A DNA stretch of 43,619 nt from JBFMDN01 sp040753915 (lineage in GTDB: Bacteria > Desulfobacterota > Desulfomonilia > Desulfomonilales > Desulfomonilaceae), in the NCBI GenBank assembly GCA_040753915.1, contig JBFMDN010000048.1, positions 1 to 43,619 of the forward strand, in the 5' to 3' direction. The position numbers and the translations under genes are program-made. Below the pieces are notes generated by a model. It made no database searches, was not told the DNA's origin, and worked only from the letters and a program-made list of their open reading frames with translations. Positions 34,726 through 43,255 of this stretch are shown piece by piece (position 1 is the stretch's first letter; every line of letters starts with the position of its first letter).

Positions 34726-35217
34726 ATGAAAGGCGCGAGATCGAGTTTAGCTATCGTATCCGTGATCATGCTGTTGGGTGCGACCGTAGCATACGCGGGC
34801 CCGTGGGGCGGCGGTTGCGGGGCCGGTTTTGGCAAAGGAGCCATGGGCGGCCAGGGGGGCGCAATCTGGCAAGATCTCTCCAAGGAACAGCAACAGCAGG
34901 CGTTGTCGCTGAGGACAGAGTTTCTCAAGAAGGCTGAGTCTGTGCGCTCCGAGATAGCGAAGAAACGCATCCAGATGCTGGAAATGGCGGCAAAAGACAC
35001 CCCTGATGAAGCCGCGATAGAAAAGCTTCGTGAAGAGATCTGGGCGCTCAAAGACACGCTGCGCAACGAGCGACGCGCCCTTGGCACGAAGATGCGGGGC
35101 CTCCTGACTCCTGAACAAAAGAAGAAATTCGGCCCCATGGGCTTTGGGGGAGGCTTTGGTGGAGGCTTCGGCGGTTTCCACGGTTGTCCCCGAGCCGGTG
35201 GCGGACCGGTCCTCTGA
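34726..35217 (+). CDS. Periplasmic Spy/CpxP/ZraP-like protein
   Basis: 163 aa. Signal peptide 1-24 (MKGARSSLAIVSVIMLLGAT, cleaved at AYA). A Gly-rich head (PWGGGCGAGFGKGAMGGQGG), then a long helical stretch (LSKEQQQQALSLRTEFLKKA to LTPEQKKKFGPMGF) with the LTPEQ signature of Spy/ZraP chaperones, then a Gly/Phe tail with GGGFGG repeats. Such proteins protect envelope proteins or bind metals during stress. ATG follows AAGGAG by seven bases; in-frame upstream starts are not supported. Confidence 0.82.
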   Translation: MKGARSSLAIVSVIMLLGATVAYAGPWGGGCGAGFGKGAMGGQGGAIWQDLSKEQQQQALSLRTEFLKKAESVRSEIAKKRIQMLEMAAKDTPDEAAIEKLREEIWALKDTLRNERRALGTKMRGLLTPEQKKKFGPMGFGGGFGGGFGGFHGCPRAGGGPVL

Positions 35218-35247
35218 AAAGCGCAAGCTCTTCAACATCCCGATTCT

Positions 35248-35271
35248 GAAGGGGAGGGTCACCTCCCCTTC
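35248..35271. terminator. Bidirectional hairpin between convergent genes
   Basis: GAAGGGGAGG-GTCA-CCTCCCCTTC, a perfect 10-bp stem with a 4-base loop, between the convergent stop codons of the Spy-like gene (35217) and the gene 35299-35739. T-runs are weak on both sides. Confidence 0.7.
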
Positions 35272-35298
35272 GGCAATTGGGCGCAACACGATCCCGGC

Positions 35299-35739
35299 TC
35301 ACCGGAGATTCTCCAGTTGATAGTCGTATACAAAGAAGTCAATGAGACGGTCCATTGCCTGCTCTACCTCTTCCGCCAGTTGTTCGCCGAGCGCCACTCC
35401 CCGAGAGGAGGTTTCCCACGTCGTTCCGATCGTCTTTAATCCCCGGTTGCGTTCAAGGCGGACCACCTCGTCCAATCTGATTGTCACCAAGTAGAAGAAA
35501 AGCTTCTCCAATTTTGTGGTGTTAACGAAAATGTTTAGCCAAGGATTTCCCGGTGGCTCCGGTACATTCCCGATCCCCAGGGCCTTGATACCCGAGTCTA
35601 GAAGTCGAATGACAACAGCGTCCTGCAGATGCTGCCTCGACAAACCTTCCGCTGAGGCTTCTTCCTCGATTTCATGCACCCAGACGGTCATACCGTCCAA
35701 GGCCCTCAGTACTCTGCGGAAGCGCTTGATTTGTCTCAT
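35299..35739 (-). CDS. Conserved hypothetical protein
   Basis: 146 aa, no signal peptide visible. The pattern LDGMTVWVHEIEEEASAEGL, LLDSGIKALGI, PWLNIFVNT, VTIRLDEVVRLERN, TWETSSRGVALGEQL and a final FFVYDYQ matches a family of about 150-residue proteins of unknown function found in Desulfobacterota (recognised from memory, no symbol). Related members often carry a signal peptide; here the N-terminus MRQIKRFRRVLRAL is basic and short, so the start may be truncated or the protein cytosolic. Ribosome-binding site weak. It lies 70 bases after the pentapeptide gene on the same strand. Confidence 0.7.
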   Translation of the reverse strand: MRQIKRFRRVLRALDGMTVWVHEIEEEASAEGLSRQHLQDAVVIRLLDSGIKALGIGNVPEPPGNPWLNIFVNTTKLEKLFFYLVTIRLDEVVRLERNRGLKTIGTTWETSSRGVALGEQLAEEVEQAMDRLIDFFVYDYQLENLR

Positions 35740-35809
35740 CGGCTCTGCTCTTTCTTATCTGACAAGGCGGATTGGCGACGGTCGAGAGCAAAACCGGCGT
35801 GTCGGACCC

Positions 35810-36535
35810 TCATCGTTTGGCTCTGCTCAGGTCCACATTATTTAATTCGGCCCCGTCCAGATTAGCCCCCATCAGGTTTGCCTCGGTTAAATCGGCTCCC
35901 CTGAGATCGGCATCAGAAAGGCAGGCCCCCGATAAGTCTGCTCCGGCCAAAGTGGCTCTTGTCAAATCCGCCATGGTTAAATTGGCCTTCGAGAGATTCG
36001 CCACGGTGAGCGACGATTTGGAAAGTCGAGCCATAGTGAGATTCGCTCGCCCCAAATCGGCCCAAAAGAGATCCGCCTCGGTCAGATCAGCTTTGGTCAG
36101 ATTGCACTTGGCAAGATTGGCTTGAGATAAATCAGCTCTTACAAGCCGGGCCTGAGTAAGGTTGGCCATATACATGTCAACGTTCACCAGAATAGCGTCT
36201 TCCAGATCCGCTAGGGTCAGATCGGCTCCCGTTATGTTAGCCTCGGTCAGGTCCGCGCCTCGAAGATTGGCTCCGGTCAAGATTGCTCTCGTCAAGTTGC
36301 AGCGCGCCATGTCCGCCTCCAAGAGGTCGCAGCCTGTCAGATTCGCACCGGCCAGGTTCGCGCCTGCCAAATCCCACCTGGAAAAATGAATGCCCGCCAG
36401 ATTGGCCCCAGGCAACTCCGCGTTGTTCAACCTGTGCGCTCCCCGGACTCCTTTTCGAATCAAATCGCGGATGGAGTCGGCCTCTCCTGCGAGAATAATC
36501 TCGCCAGAAACTCGATTCCGTATCTCAAATCTCAC
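35810..36535 (-). CDS. Pentapeptide repeat protein
   Basis: 241 aa. From about residue 45 to the end nearly every fifth residue is Leu in A(D/N)LxX units (e.g. AGANLAGANLTGCDLLEADM, TKADLTEADLFWADLGRANL), about 35 coils, predicted to form a right-handed quadrilateral beta-helix. The first 40 residues (VRFEIRNRVSGEIILAGEAD SIRDLIRKG region) form a separate capping domain. The GTG at 36535 has AGGAG ten bases before; the longer frame to 36640 lacks any site. Some pentapeptide proteins (Qnr, MfpA) bind gyrase, but most have unknown roles; no evidence decides here. Confidence 0.88.
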   Translation of the reverse strand: MRFEIRNRVSGEIILAGEADSIRDLIRKGVRGAHRLNNAELPGANLAGIHFSRWDLAGANLAGANLTGCDLLEADMARCNLTRAILTGANLRGADLTEANITGADLTLADLEDAILVNVDMYMANLTQARLVRADLSQANLAKCNLTKADLTEADLFWADLGRANLTMARLSKSSLTVANLSKANLTMADLTRATLAGADLSGACLSDADLRGADLTEANLMGANLDGAELNNVDLSRAKR

Positions 36536-36719
36536 TGAGCTTGTGCTCCTAGGACCGTGGGTTCCCAACGGAACGTGATCTCTCGAGCGGGAATGCCCGG
36601 TTGCATCTGGAGAGAGGCCATGGAAGTCTTGAGCCGTCACCGCGTATCGTCAGTGTGGGGCCCCTTGAGGCCCAATGCGTGCTTCATATGCCTTGGCGTC
36701 GGCCGCGAAACCCGTCGTG

Positions 36720-36754
36720 CAAAAACAAGTAAGGCCCCTTCGAGGAAGGGGCCT
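36720..36754 (-). terminator. Factor-independent terminator for the small secreted gene
   Basis: AAGGCCCCTTC-GAG-GAAGGGGCCTT on the plus strand: 11 perfect pairs and a 3-base loop. On the minus strand it is followed by ACTTGTTTTTG, a T-rich tract, so it ends leftward transcription from 36829-37104, about 75 bases downstream of its stop codon. Confidence 0.85.
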
Positions 36755-36828
36755 TCCATATTCGTATCCCTATGTTTACAACGGCACTTGCGGTCGGATT
36801 TCCGTGGGCCGTTGAAATCAAGCGTTGC

Positions 36829-37104
36829 TTACTTTTTGACTTTCTTGGCTTTCTTTGCGGGCTTGGCCGCTTCCGGCTTGGGACACACGCACATGGTAAT
36901 CCACTTGCCGGCATACTTGATGGTCGGAGCACAAGGACCACACAGCTTGATTGCTCCTTTGGCTTGCCCTTTGCACAGCACTTCGTCCTTGCACACGACT
37001 TTCGGCGCAGGGGGCATCTCATAGCAATCCCACCACGCGCACGCTGTTCCGGCGAACGCCAACGTCGTGACAAGAGCTACCAGCAACAACAACGACTTCT
37101 TCAT
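36829..37104 (-). CDS. Small secreted cysteine-rich protein
   Basis: 91 aa. Signal peptide 1-22 (MKKSLLLLVALVTTLAFAGT, cleaved near ACA). The mature part has seven cysteines (WWDCYEMPPAPKVVC, CKG, CGPC, MCVCP) and a lysine/alanine tail (KPEAAKPAKKAKKVKK). Disulfide-rich or metal-binding; no family assigned. ATG follows AAGGAGGG by six bases, with a strong promoter upstream and a terminator after it, so it is a self-contained, probably highly expressed gene. Confidence 0.82.
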   Translation of the reverse strand: MKKSLLLLVALVTTLAFAGTACAWWDCYEMPPAPKVVCKDEVLCKGQAKGAIKLCGPCAPTIKYAGKWITMCVCPKPEAAKPAKKAKKVKK

Positions 37105-37168
37105 CCTAAACCCTCCTTAAAATGAAGCATACTCCACTACAAGAGCTGTTATACCACAGATTTGACCC

Positions 37169-37198
37169 ACCCTAGCACGCTTCCTTTGCGCTTGTCAA
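37169..37198 (-). promoter_or_regulatory. Promoter of the small secreted protein gene
   Basis: On the minus strand TTGACA (37193-37198), 18-base spacer, TAGGGT (37169-37174). The -35 is perfect, the -10 weaker. The leader to the ATG is about 58 bases. The -10 is adjacent to the downstream TCAAATC stretch. Confidence 0.6.
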
Positions 37199-37354
37199 GA
37201 AAAAAGCCGGTAAGCCGGTAAAAGGATTGCACATGACAAACACAATCTTGGCGCCCACGAGTGCATCTCTCTCACAAAGCACTCCTCACTTCTTCCCCTA
37301 ATCGAAGCGCTCACAAATTGCAAGAAAAATCGTTTCGGCCAGAGTCTTCCTTCC

Positions 37355-39025
37355 TCACGTATACTGCAAAATCGTCAACACTAACGGCTTCCTTCCCAAA
37401 ACGCGATTCACATGCCGTCGCACCGCCAACCTGATCTCTTCCTTCGCCTCCTCCCACGAGAGAGACGATCGCGGATTGAGCTCCTGCAAAAGCTCGTGAA
37501 GAACGCGACGAGCACCTTCGAGCAACTCCGGCTCCACATCCTGAAATGTAACGCCCACGGAATGAAGCTGGGGCTCGCAAACCAGCTCTCCTGAGCTCTT
37601 GTTTACCGCAAACACGACGACAACCACCCCGGTTTCCGACAGGACTCGACGCTCCCTCAAGACCTCATACCCTATGTCTCCGACTCCTTTGCCATGCACA
37701 AATATGCGACCCAAATCTACGCGTTCCGATACCTGAGCACTCTCCGGGGAGATGTCCACCAGATCGCCGTCTTGAATTACTAGTGCCCTTCCCGCGGGAA
37801 CCCCTTCTTCCTCAGCCAGGACGGCATGTCTGACAAGATGCCGGTACTCGCCGTGAACAGGAATGAAAAATCGCGGCCGGACCAACCGAATCAGGTATCG
37901 CAACTCTTCCTCGCTCGCGTGTCCCGACACATGAACGTCCGACACCTTCTCATACATCACTTTGGCGCCACGACGACAGAATTCGTTGATGATTTGATTT
38001 ATTGCCCGCTCATTGCCTGGAATGAACCGCGATGACAGCACAACCACGTCCCCCGGCTTCACCTTGAGATACTTATGGCGGTCGAACGCCATAAGGGACA
38101 GCGCTGACATGGGCTCTCCCTGCGATCCCGTGGATAACACCACCATCTTTTCATCGGGATAGCTCTCCAAGTCCTTCATGTCCACCAGTATTCCGGGGGG
38201 AATCTCCAGGTACTTCCTCTCTGAAGCGATTCTGGTGTTTCCAACCATGGATCGCCCCACGAGCACCACCTTGCGGCCGAACTCGCTGGCCAAATCCAGG
38301 ACCTGTTGAATTCGGTGAATGTTCGAGGAAAATGTGGCAACGAGGATCCTACCCCGAGCTTCTTTGAAGATTCCCTCGAAAGCAGGACGTATCATGCTCT
38401 CGGAGAGTGTGGTGCCCTTGCTCTCTACATTGGTGCTGTCCGAGAGCAGAAGAAGGACGCCCTGGCGAGCATAGGACGCTATCTTGTCCAGATCGCACAG
38501 CCTGCCGTCTATGGGGGTGGGATCCAGCTTGAAATCTCCAGAGTGAAGGATCACGCCCACAGGGGTTCGTATGGCCAGCCCTACCCCATCGGCCACGGAG
38601 TGACATACGGGAAAAAAGTCAATGAGAAACGGCCCCAGCTCGAGGTAATTGCCCGGTGAGACGATGTGTCGAGAGGTGGAGGAGAGGAGATCGAACTCCT
38701 CCAGCTTGGCCTCCGTTAGCCCCATCGTGAGGCCGGTTGCAAAGATCGGAGCAGAAATCTTCCTCAGAACGTAGGGAAGCGCGCCAATGTGATCTTCATG
38801 ACCGTGGGTGAGCACGATCCCATGAATGTTCCATCCCCGGCGGAGAATAACGTCCACATCGGGAATCACCAGATCGACCCCCGGCATAGAATCGTCGGGG
38901 AACATGAGACCCGAATCAATGATGAAGGCGTCCTTCCCGAACGCCACCACCATCATATTCATACCTATCTCGCCCACTCCCCCGAGCGGCAGTAACTGTA
39001 CGGTAGGGTTGTTAGTGTCATCCAT
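37355..39025 (-). CDS. rnj: Ribonuclease J
   Basis: 556 aa. Metallo-beta-lactamase/beta-CASP ribonuclease: opening QLLPLGGVGEIGMNMMVVAF, zinc ligands in THGHEDHIGALP (H74, H76, D78, H79), LHSGDFKLD, beta-CASP block ATFSSNIHRIQQVLDLA, SGHASEEELRYLIRLVRPRF, PVHGEYRHL, and the C-terminal domain from about 450. It degrades and processes RNA (5'-3' exonuclease and endonuclease) in bacteria lacking or supplementing RNase E. ATG start is aligned with family N-termini; the ribosome-binding site is weak. 132 bases after leuB on the same strand, so they may be co-transcribed. Confidence 0.93.
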   Translation of the reverse strand: MDDTNNPTVQLLPLGGVGEIGMNMMVVAFGKDAFIIDSGLMFPDDSMPGVDLVIPDVDVILRRGWNIHGIVLTHGHEDHIGALPYVLRKISAPIFATGLTMGLTEAKLEEFDLLSSTSRHIVSPGNYLELGPFLIDFFPVCHSVADGVGLAIRTPVGVILHSGDFKLDPTPIDGRLCDLDKIASYARQGVLLLLSDSTNVESKGTTLSESMIRPAFEGIFKEARGRILVATFSSNIHRIQQVLDLASEFGRKVVLVGRSMVGNTRIASERKYLEIPPGILVDMKDLESYPDEKMVVLSTGSQGEPMSALSLMAFDRHKYLKVKPGDVVVLSSRFIPGNERAINQIINEFCRRGAKVMYEKVSDVHVSGHASEEELRYLIRLVRPRFFIPVHGEYRHLVRHAVLAEEEGVPAGRALVIQDGDLVDISPESAQVSERVDLGRIFVHGKGVGDIGYEVLRERRVLSETGVVVVVFAVNKSSGELVCEPQLHSVGVTFQDVEPELLEGARRVLHELLQELNPRSSLSWEEAKEEIRLAVRRHVNRVLGRKPLVLTILQYT

Positions 39026-39157
39026 AGAAGCTTTATCTTAGCCTTCCCCCTTTTCTTTGGGCATCGATTCCATTATCTGAACGTATTCCTTGGTATTTGA
39101 TGCCGGGTTCGTTGCGCGTTCCCAATTATACCCCACGATTTACTCTCTCCAGGGCGA

Positions 39158-40219
39158 TCACGTGAGGCGCGCGGCGACCAAGTCCCCTACCTCTGTAGTG
39201 GACCGCCCCATCTTCCCGGCTTCCAGGCTCACGAGATATTTCGAGATGACCTCAGCAACAGCTTTCTCCACTGCCGCTGCTGCCTGTGCTTCCCCTAGAG
39301 TCCCTATGAGCAGAGATCCCGCAAGGATGCAGGCCAGGGGATTGATCACGTTCTTGCCGGTATACTTCGGCGCGGATCCGCCGATGGGCTCGAACATGGA
39401 CACTCCTTCAGGATTTATGTTTCCGCCTGCCGCTATCCCCATTCCGCCCTGGATCATAGCCCCCAGATCCGTGATGATGTCCCCGAACATGTTATCCGTT
39501 GCCACAACGTCAAACCATTCAGGATTCTTGATCATCCACATGCACATGGCGTCTACGTGCGCGTAATCCGTGGTCACATCAGGATATTCTGGGGCAAGCT
39601 CCATAAATGTCCTCTCCCACAAGTCCCAGGCGTATGTGAGAACATTGGTCTTACCACAGAGCGTCAGCTTGCCCTTTCTGTTTCCCGACCGCGCAGCCTC
39701 AAAGGCGTACCTAAGGAGGCGCTCCACTCCCTTACGCGTATTTATCGATTCCTGAATCGCTATTTCGTCCTGAGTTCCTTTCTTGAGGAAACCGCCGCTC
39801 CCAACGTAAAAGCCTTCCGTATTTTCGCGCACTATGAGCAAGTCTATGTCGTCGGGACCCTTATCCCTCAGCGGTGTCTCAACCCCCGGGTAGAGTTTTA
39901 CAGGACGCAAGTTGACGTACTGATCGAGCTCAAACCGCAGGCGGAGCAGGATCCCTTTCTCCAGTATTCCTGGCGCAACGTCGGGATGACCTATGGCTCC
40001 CAAATAGATCGCATCCACGGTCCTCAGATCAGCGATAACCGAATCGGGCAACGTTTCACCGGTTCTCAGGTAACGCTCTCCCCCAACGTCATAATCCACA
40101 AATTCGAGGGAAAACCCATAGAGAGATGAGAGCGCGTTCAGTACTTTCTTCCCCTCCCGGATCACCTCAGGACCTGTGCCATCCCCCCCTATTACCGCTA
40201 CGGAATACGACTTCGCCAT
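39158..40219 (-). CDS. leuB: 3-isopropylmalate dehydrogenase
   Basis: 353 aa. Beta-decarboxylating dehydrogenase family: VIGGDGTGPEVIREGKKVL, LGAIGHPDVAPGILEKGILL, LRFELDQYVNLRPVKLYPGV, IVRENTEGFYVGSGG, DNMFGDIITDLGAMIQGGMG, EPIGGSAPKYTGKNVINPLA. The RLRFELDQYVNLRP block fits leucine biosynthesis; tartrate/isocitrate relatives remain possible. Reaction: NAD-dependent oxidation and decarboxylation of 3-isopropylmalate to 2-oxoisocaproate. ATG follows AGAGGCGG by a few bases. No leuA, leuC or leuD in the window. Confidence 0.9.
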   Translation of the reverse strand: MAKSYSVAVIGGDGTGPEVIREGKKVLNALSSLYGFSLEFVDYDVGGERYLRTGETLPDSVIADLRTVDAIYLGAIGHPDVAPGILEKGILLRLRFELDQYVNLRPVKLYPGVETPLRDKGPDDIDLLIVRENTEGFYVGSGGFLKKGTQDEIAIQESINTRKGVERLLRYAFEAARSGNRKGKLTLCGKTNVLTYAWDLWERTFMELAPEYPDVTTDYAHVDAMCMWMIKNPEWFDVVATDNMFGDIITDLGAMIQGGMGIAAGGNINPEGVSMFEPIGGSAPKYTGKNVINPLACILAGSLLIGTLGEAQAAAAVEKAVAEVISKYLVSLEAGKMGRSTTEVGDLVAARLT

Positions 40220-40515
40220 TACCGCCTCTGATGTGCTGAATTGTGATAAAGCCTGCCGTCTCGTGTCGGCATGCTTTAGCCGGACGCAGCAGGACGAGTA
40301 CTTATCGCACGCGAGGGCCGATCATTACAACCCACCGGTCTGGATTGGGTCATTTTCCGCATGCTGCCCGGTGGCAGACGCGTCGATCTTTCCGGCGCGC
40401 TGCTCACAGAGGTTCGCACAGTGAGAGAGAGTCCCATCAGCGGATGGGAGAATATGAAGGAGCGCGCACAATTTGGGGTAGATTGGCTACCCAATCAATA
40501 CCCGTATTTTAACCC
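40220..40515. other. Intergenic between divergent leuB and lipA leader
   Basis: No gene. A hairpin GGGTAG-ATTGG-CTACCC at 40476-40492 lies just before the rightward promoter. No clear leuB promoter was identified. Confidence 0.45.
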
Positions 40516-40543
40516 TTGACAAATTCCATGCCAAAGATATTGT
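40516..40543 (+). promoter_or_regulatory. Promoter of the lipA leader
   Basis: Perfect -35 TTGACA (40516-40521), 16-base spacer, -10 TATTGT (40538-40543). Predicted start near 40550, some 320 bases before lipA. Confidence 0.55.
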
Positions 40544-40586
40544 GTTGATTAAACCGGTGGTATCGGAGGATCTGGGAGTCGAAGTT

Positions 40587-40723
40587 GGCCCTTGCGGATT
40601 TTTGGTTCGCAGGGGTTGACTTATTTTGTGGGCAACGCTATGTTTGACCAAGCAAGGCCGTCTTCCATTTGTATCATGACTCCCCCCCCTTGATACCTTA
40701 CCGGAGACGGTCTTCGTTTTTTT
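40587..40723 (+). promoter_or_regulatory. Candidate transcription attenuator ahead of lipA
   Basis: Elements in order: a hairpin CCCTTGCG...CGCAGGGG (about 40588-40614, one G-T pair); a 17-codon frame starting ATG at 40640 (MFDQARPSSICIMTPPP, stop at 40691); CCGTCT at 40658-40663, complementary to AGACGG at 40705-40710; and the terminator 40702-40723, whose left arm contains that AGACGG. Pairing of CCGTCT with AGACGG would prevent the terminator. The frame ends in three Pro codons, a known slow-translation motif, nine bases before the terminator. No strong ribosome-binding site precedes the short frame. Confidence 0.45.
40702..40723 (+). terminator. Terminator in the lipA leader
   Basis: CGGAGA-CGG-TCTTCG, six pairs with one G-T, followed directly by seven Ts (40717-40723). 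With the promoter at 40516 it would give an RNA of about 175 bases when termination occurs. Confidence 0.65.
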
Positions 40724-40867
40724 AGGGCCCCTATTTTTCCGGGGGCAGGGGCTGAAACGGACGCACGACAGACTCAGGCGTCGCCCAATGCGCGTCGCGG
40801 CCAGCGCGCCCCCAGAGACGACACCATTTCGCGCGCGCATCGACACTGCTGGAAACATGAGACGAAA

Positions 40868-41758
40868 ATGAAACGGTTACCGCCGTGGATCCGTACGCGG
40901 CTTCCGGCTGCCTATGCGATGGCACGGGTCACTGCACACACGTACTCCCGTGGATTGGCAACTGTTTGCCGAGAAGCTTGCTGTCCCAACCAAGGAGAGT
41001 GCGCGGACCGCGGCACAGCCACATTCCTTATACTCGGTGACCGCTGTACACGAAATTGTTCCTTCTGCGCGGTGCGCCATGGCCCGGGGGAACCCCTCCG
41101 AGAGGACGAGCCTCGCGAGGTTGCCAACGCCGTTGCTTCTCTCGGATTGACCCACGCGGTGATCACCTCGGTGACGAGAGATGACCTTCCTGACGGAGGT
41201 GCAGCGGTCTTCGCTGCAGCCATTCGGGAAATCCGAAACATCTCCCCGCAAACCACTGTAGAGGTGCTGGTTCCTGATTTCAGAGGATCGCTGGATGCTC
41301 TCGAGATGGTGGTCGATGCCGGACCCGACGTCATAAATCACAATTTGGAGACCGTTCCCAGGCTTTATGGCGTACTGAGGCCTGCAGCTTCCTATTCGCG
41401 ATCGCTGGAGCTTCTCCGCCGCGTAGCCTCCTTTGGTCGTAACATCATCACCAAGTCGGGGATCATGGTAGGCGTAGGGGAAAATCGGAGCGAAATCCTG
41501 GAGCTGGTTCGAGATCTGGTTCTTGCGGACGTATCGGTCCTCACTATCGGCCAGTATCTTCAGCCTACTCACCGCCACTATCCGGTTCAGAGGTTTCTCC
41601 CTCCCCACGAGTTTGACGAGTTAGCTGAAGCCGCACTCGCGCGCGGCATGAAGTGGGTCGAGTCCGGACCGTTGGTAAGGAGCTCATACAGAGCCGGCGC
41701 GATTCTCAGACGCCTCACAATGCCGGAGGGGCCACCCGAAATCTCCGGCTCCGCTTGA
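40868..41758 (+). CDS. lipA: Lipoyl synthase
   Basis: 296 aa. Radical SAM enzyme inserting two sulfurs into octanoyl groups on lipoyl domains. Auxiliary cluster ligands C34, C39, C45 (TVCREACCPNQGEC, CX4CX5C), radical SAM cluster C60, C64, C67 (CTRNCSFC, CX3CX2C), SVTRDDLPDGGA, HNLETVPRLY, GIMVGVGE and the C-terminal RSSY that closes the auxiliary cluster. ATG at 40868 has only a weak GGA upstream. lipB is not adjacent. The apparent attenuator at 40587-40723 may regulate it. Confidence 0.95.
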   Translation: MKRLPPWIRTRLPAAYAMARVTAHTYSRGLATVCREACCPNQGECADRGTATFLILGDRCTRNCSFCAVRHGPGEPLREDEPREVANAVASLGLTHAVITSVTRDDLPDGGAAVFAAAIREIRNISPQTTVEVLVPDFRGSLDALEMVVDAGPDVINHNLETVPRLYGVLRPAASYSRSLELLRRVASFGRNIITKSGIMVGVGENRSEILELVRDLVLADVSVLTIGQYLQPTHRHYPVQRFLPPHEFDELAEAALARGMKWVESGPLVRSSYRAGAILRRLTMPEGPPEISGSA

Positions 41759-41862
41759 GGAATCACTACTTCCCCCGCCTTATGTTTTCCGAAGGTAACC
41801 GGTCCTCTTCCCCGTTAGTGGGACAGGATCTGGATCACTGTCCAGGACGAGTATGTGTGGCA

Positions 41863-42039
41863 CTAATCACCTGCCGATCTTATAGCTTCACGAAGCTTCA
41901 GGCCGATCTCTGTGGCAAGATCTGAATCGGATTCAGTCAAGACCGCTGCAATTTCGCGCCATTCGTCCTCATCTCCCGTGAGAGTGACCTCGATGATTTC
42001 CTCATTGGAATCGCTCAAAACAGCCTCAGTAAGTTCCAT
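41863..42039 (-). CDS. Small acidic hypothetical protein
   Basis: 58 aa (MELTEAVLSDSNEEIIEVTL, then EDEWREIAAVLTESDSDLAT, EIGLKLREAIRSAGD). Acidic, probably a beta-strand then two helices. ATG at 42039 has AAGGAG eight bases before it, a clear site that supports this small gene. No family recognised. Convergent with lipA. Confidence 0.65.
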   Translation of the reverse strand: MELTEAVLSDSNEEIIEVTLTGDEDEWREIAAVLTESDSDLATEIGLKLREAIRSAGD

Positions 42040-42399
42040 CCTTTGTGCTCCTTGGGCCGACGTATTACCTCGAGTGTTGCGGCCGACCGCATGCACTCCT
42101 GGGACCCACCTCCACGGGATCCTGCCCTAATCGGGTAAGGAGAGCCCGTCGAAAAGAATTTCGCGTGGCGTTCCCACTCGCAGAAGACGATCATCTTTCG
42201 ATCGTCCGCTGACCCACAGGGTGAAATCCTAGTAAAAGGATACTCAAAAGGCAACAATCTTTCTCAGACATTTTCCGCCTCGAGACGGAATTTGTCGAAG
42301 CCCGCTCGGAGCACCGCCCTGTCCGCAAACGCGGTTGCGTATCCGCACCGAGCCTGTTCAGGGAAGGGCGGGGTTGAACCCCAAGAACCCAGGCTGGAA
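42040..42399. other. Intergenic, no gene
   Basis: No coding sequence recognised between the small acidic protein gene and R1 copy e. Near 42345-42380 the text CGAGCCTGTTCAGGGAAGGG resembles 18290-18312 (TTTGTTCAGGGATGGGCGGG), a further small repeat next to an R1 left end. Confidence 0.45.
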
Positions 42400-42515
42400 G
42401 AAAATGTCTCAAAACTCGGGACACACCAAACATCGTAGCACGATTGGGCGTCGATGGATGGAAAGGCACCCTCACCCCAACCCTCTCCCAGAGGGAGAGG
42501 GAGCCGGAAGAATCC

Positions 42516-42583
42516 CCTCTCCAAGACGGACAGGGAGCTAAGAGAATACCCTCTCCAAGACGGACAGGGAGCTAAGAGAATAC
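42516..42583. repeat. 34-bp tandem duplication inside R1
   Basis: The unit beginning CCTCTCCAAGACGGACAGGG occurs at 42516-42549 and 42550-42583, identical. Not present in other R1 copies, so a local duplication. Confidence 0.85.
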
Positions 42584-42695
42584 CCTCTCCCCCGCTTCGG
42601 GGGAGAGGGTCAGGGTGAGGGGGGTGCCACGATTATGACGGACTCTCCCAGAGGGAGAGGGAGCCGGAAGTATCCCCTCTCCCCCGCTTCGGGGG

Positions 42696-42865
42696 CATAG
42701 GCGTTAACTTCGTGGATGACATCACGTGATTTCAGTCCGTTGACTTAACAAGGACCCCGTCACCCCGGCGAAAGCCGGGGTCCATAACATATTGGAAGGA
42801 CTGGATTCCGGCTTTCGCCGGAATGACGAACAATTGGCCGTTCCACTTCTAACTTAACGCCTATG
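42696..42865. mobile_element. 170-bp non-autonomous element (MITE), copy 2
   Basis: Same 170 bp as 6824-6993 with one base changed. Inverted ends CATAGGCGTTAA / TTAACGCCTATG. Flanked by CGCTTCGGGGG at 42685-42695 and 42866-42876, an 11-bp target duplication different in sequence from that of copy 1. Target is again a GC-rich R1 hairpin (CCCCCGCTTCGGGGG). Confidence 0.92.
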
Positions 42866-43087
42866 CGCTTCGGGGGAGAGGGTCAGGGTGAGGGGGTGCC
42901 ACGATTATGACGGACTGCCGGCTTTTGAGACACTTTCGGAAAGCCTGCACTACTGGTTTCAGACCTGCGGCCACCGTTGCACCGAGGATCAGTCCTCCCC
43001 ACGTCTTTTCGGGTTGACAAGCACCGCGGTTTCAACTATGAGCCAAGGCGTCCAGAACGGGGGCAAACTGGAGTAAGGAGAAGTGAC

Positions 43088-43252
43088 GTGTCAACGAGGC
43101 CTGTGTCCAGGGTAGAGGCGTCAGGGGTTCCATACCGCTCTCTCAGGGAAGACCCTCGTTACGACGAGATCAGGAAACTGATTGAAGATTTTCCCCCCGA
43201 GCACATGGAGAAATTGCGGCTCTACATAGAGCGATGGCTGCGCAAGCTCTGA
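43088..43252 (+). CDS. Small hypothetical protein
   Basis: 54 aa (MSTRPVSRVEASGVPYRSLR, DDPRYDEIRKLIEDFPPEHM-like middle with EDP, then EKLRLYIERWLRKL). Predicted helical C-terminal half, amphipathic. GTG at 43088 with AAGGAG seven bases before, and a terminator-like hairpin four bases after the stop, so probably a real gene. No family recognised. Confidence 0.65.
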   Translation: MSTRPVSRVEASGVPYRSLREDPRYDEIRKLIEDFPPEHMEKLRLYIERWLRKL

Positions 43253-43255
43253 ACT

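Larger units (their letters stand above)
42400..42937 (-). repeat. R1 repeat copy e, expanded and interrupted
   Basis: Inverted relative to copy a. Starts GAAAATGTCTCAAAACTCGG and ends GCCGGCTTTTGAGACACTTTC. Larger than the others because of a 34-bp tandem (42516-42583), a second internal hairpin set joined at CGACGGA/TTATGACGGACTCTCCC (about 42640), and the 170-bp element at 42696-42865. Confidence 0.85.

Noticed and set aside
36162..36389. Rightward frames across the pentapeptide gene
   Set aside because: The regular SARxRSAPV-type repeats are the antisense of the pentapeptide codons.
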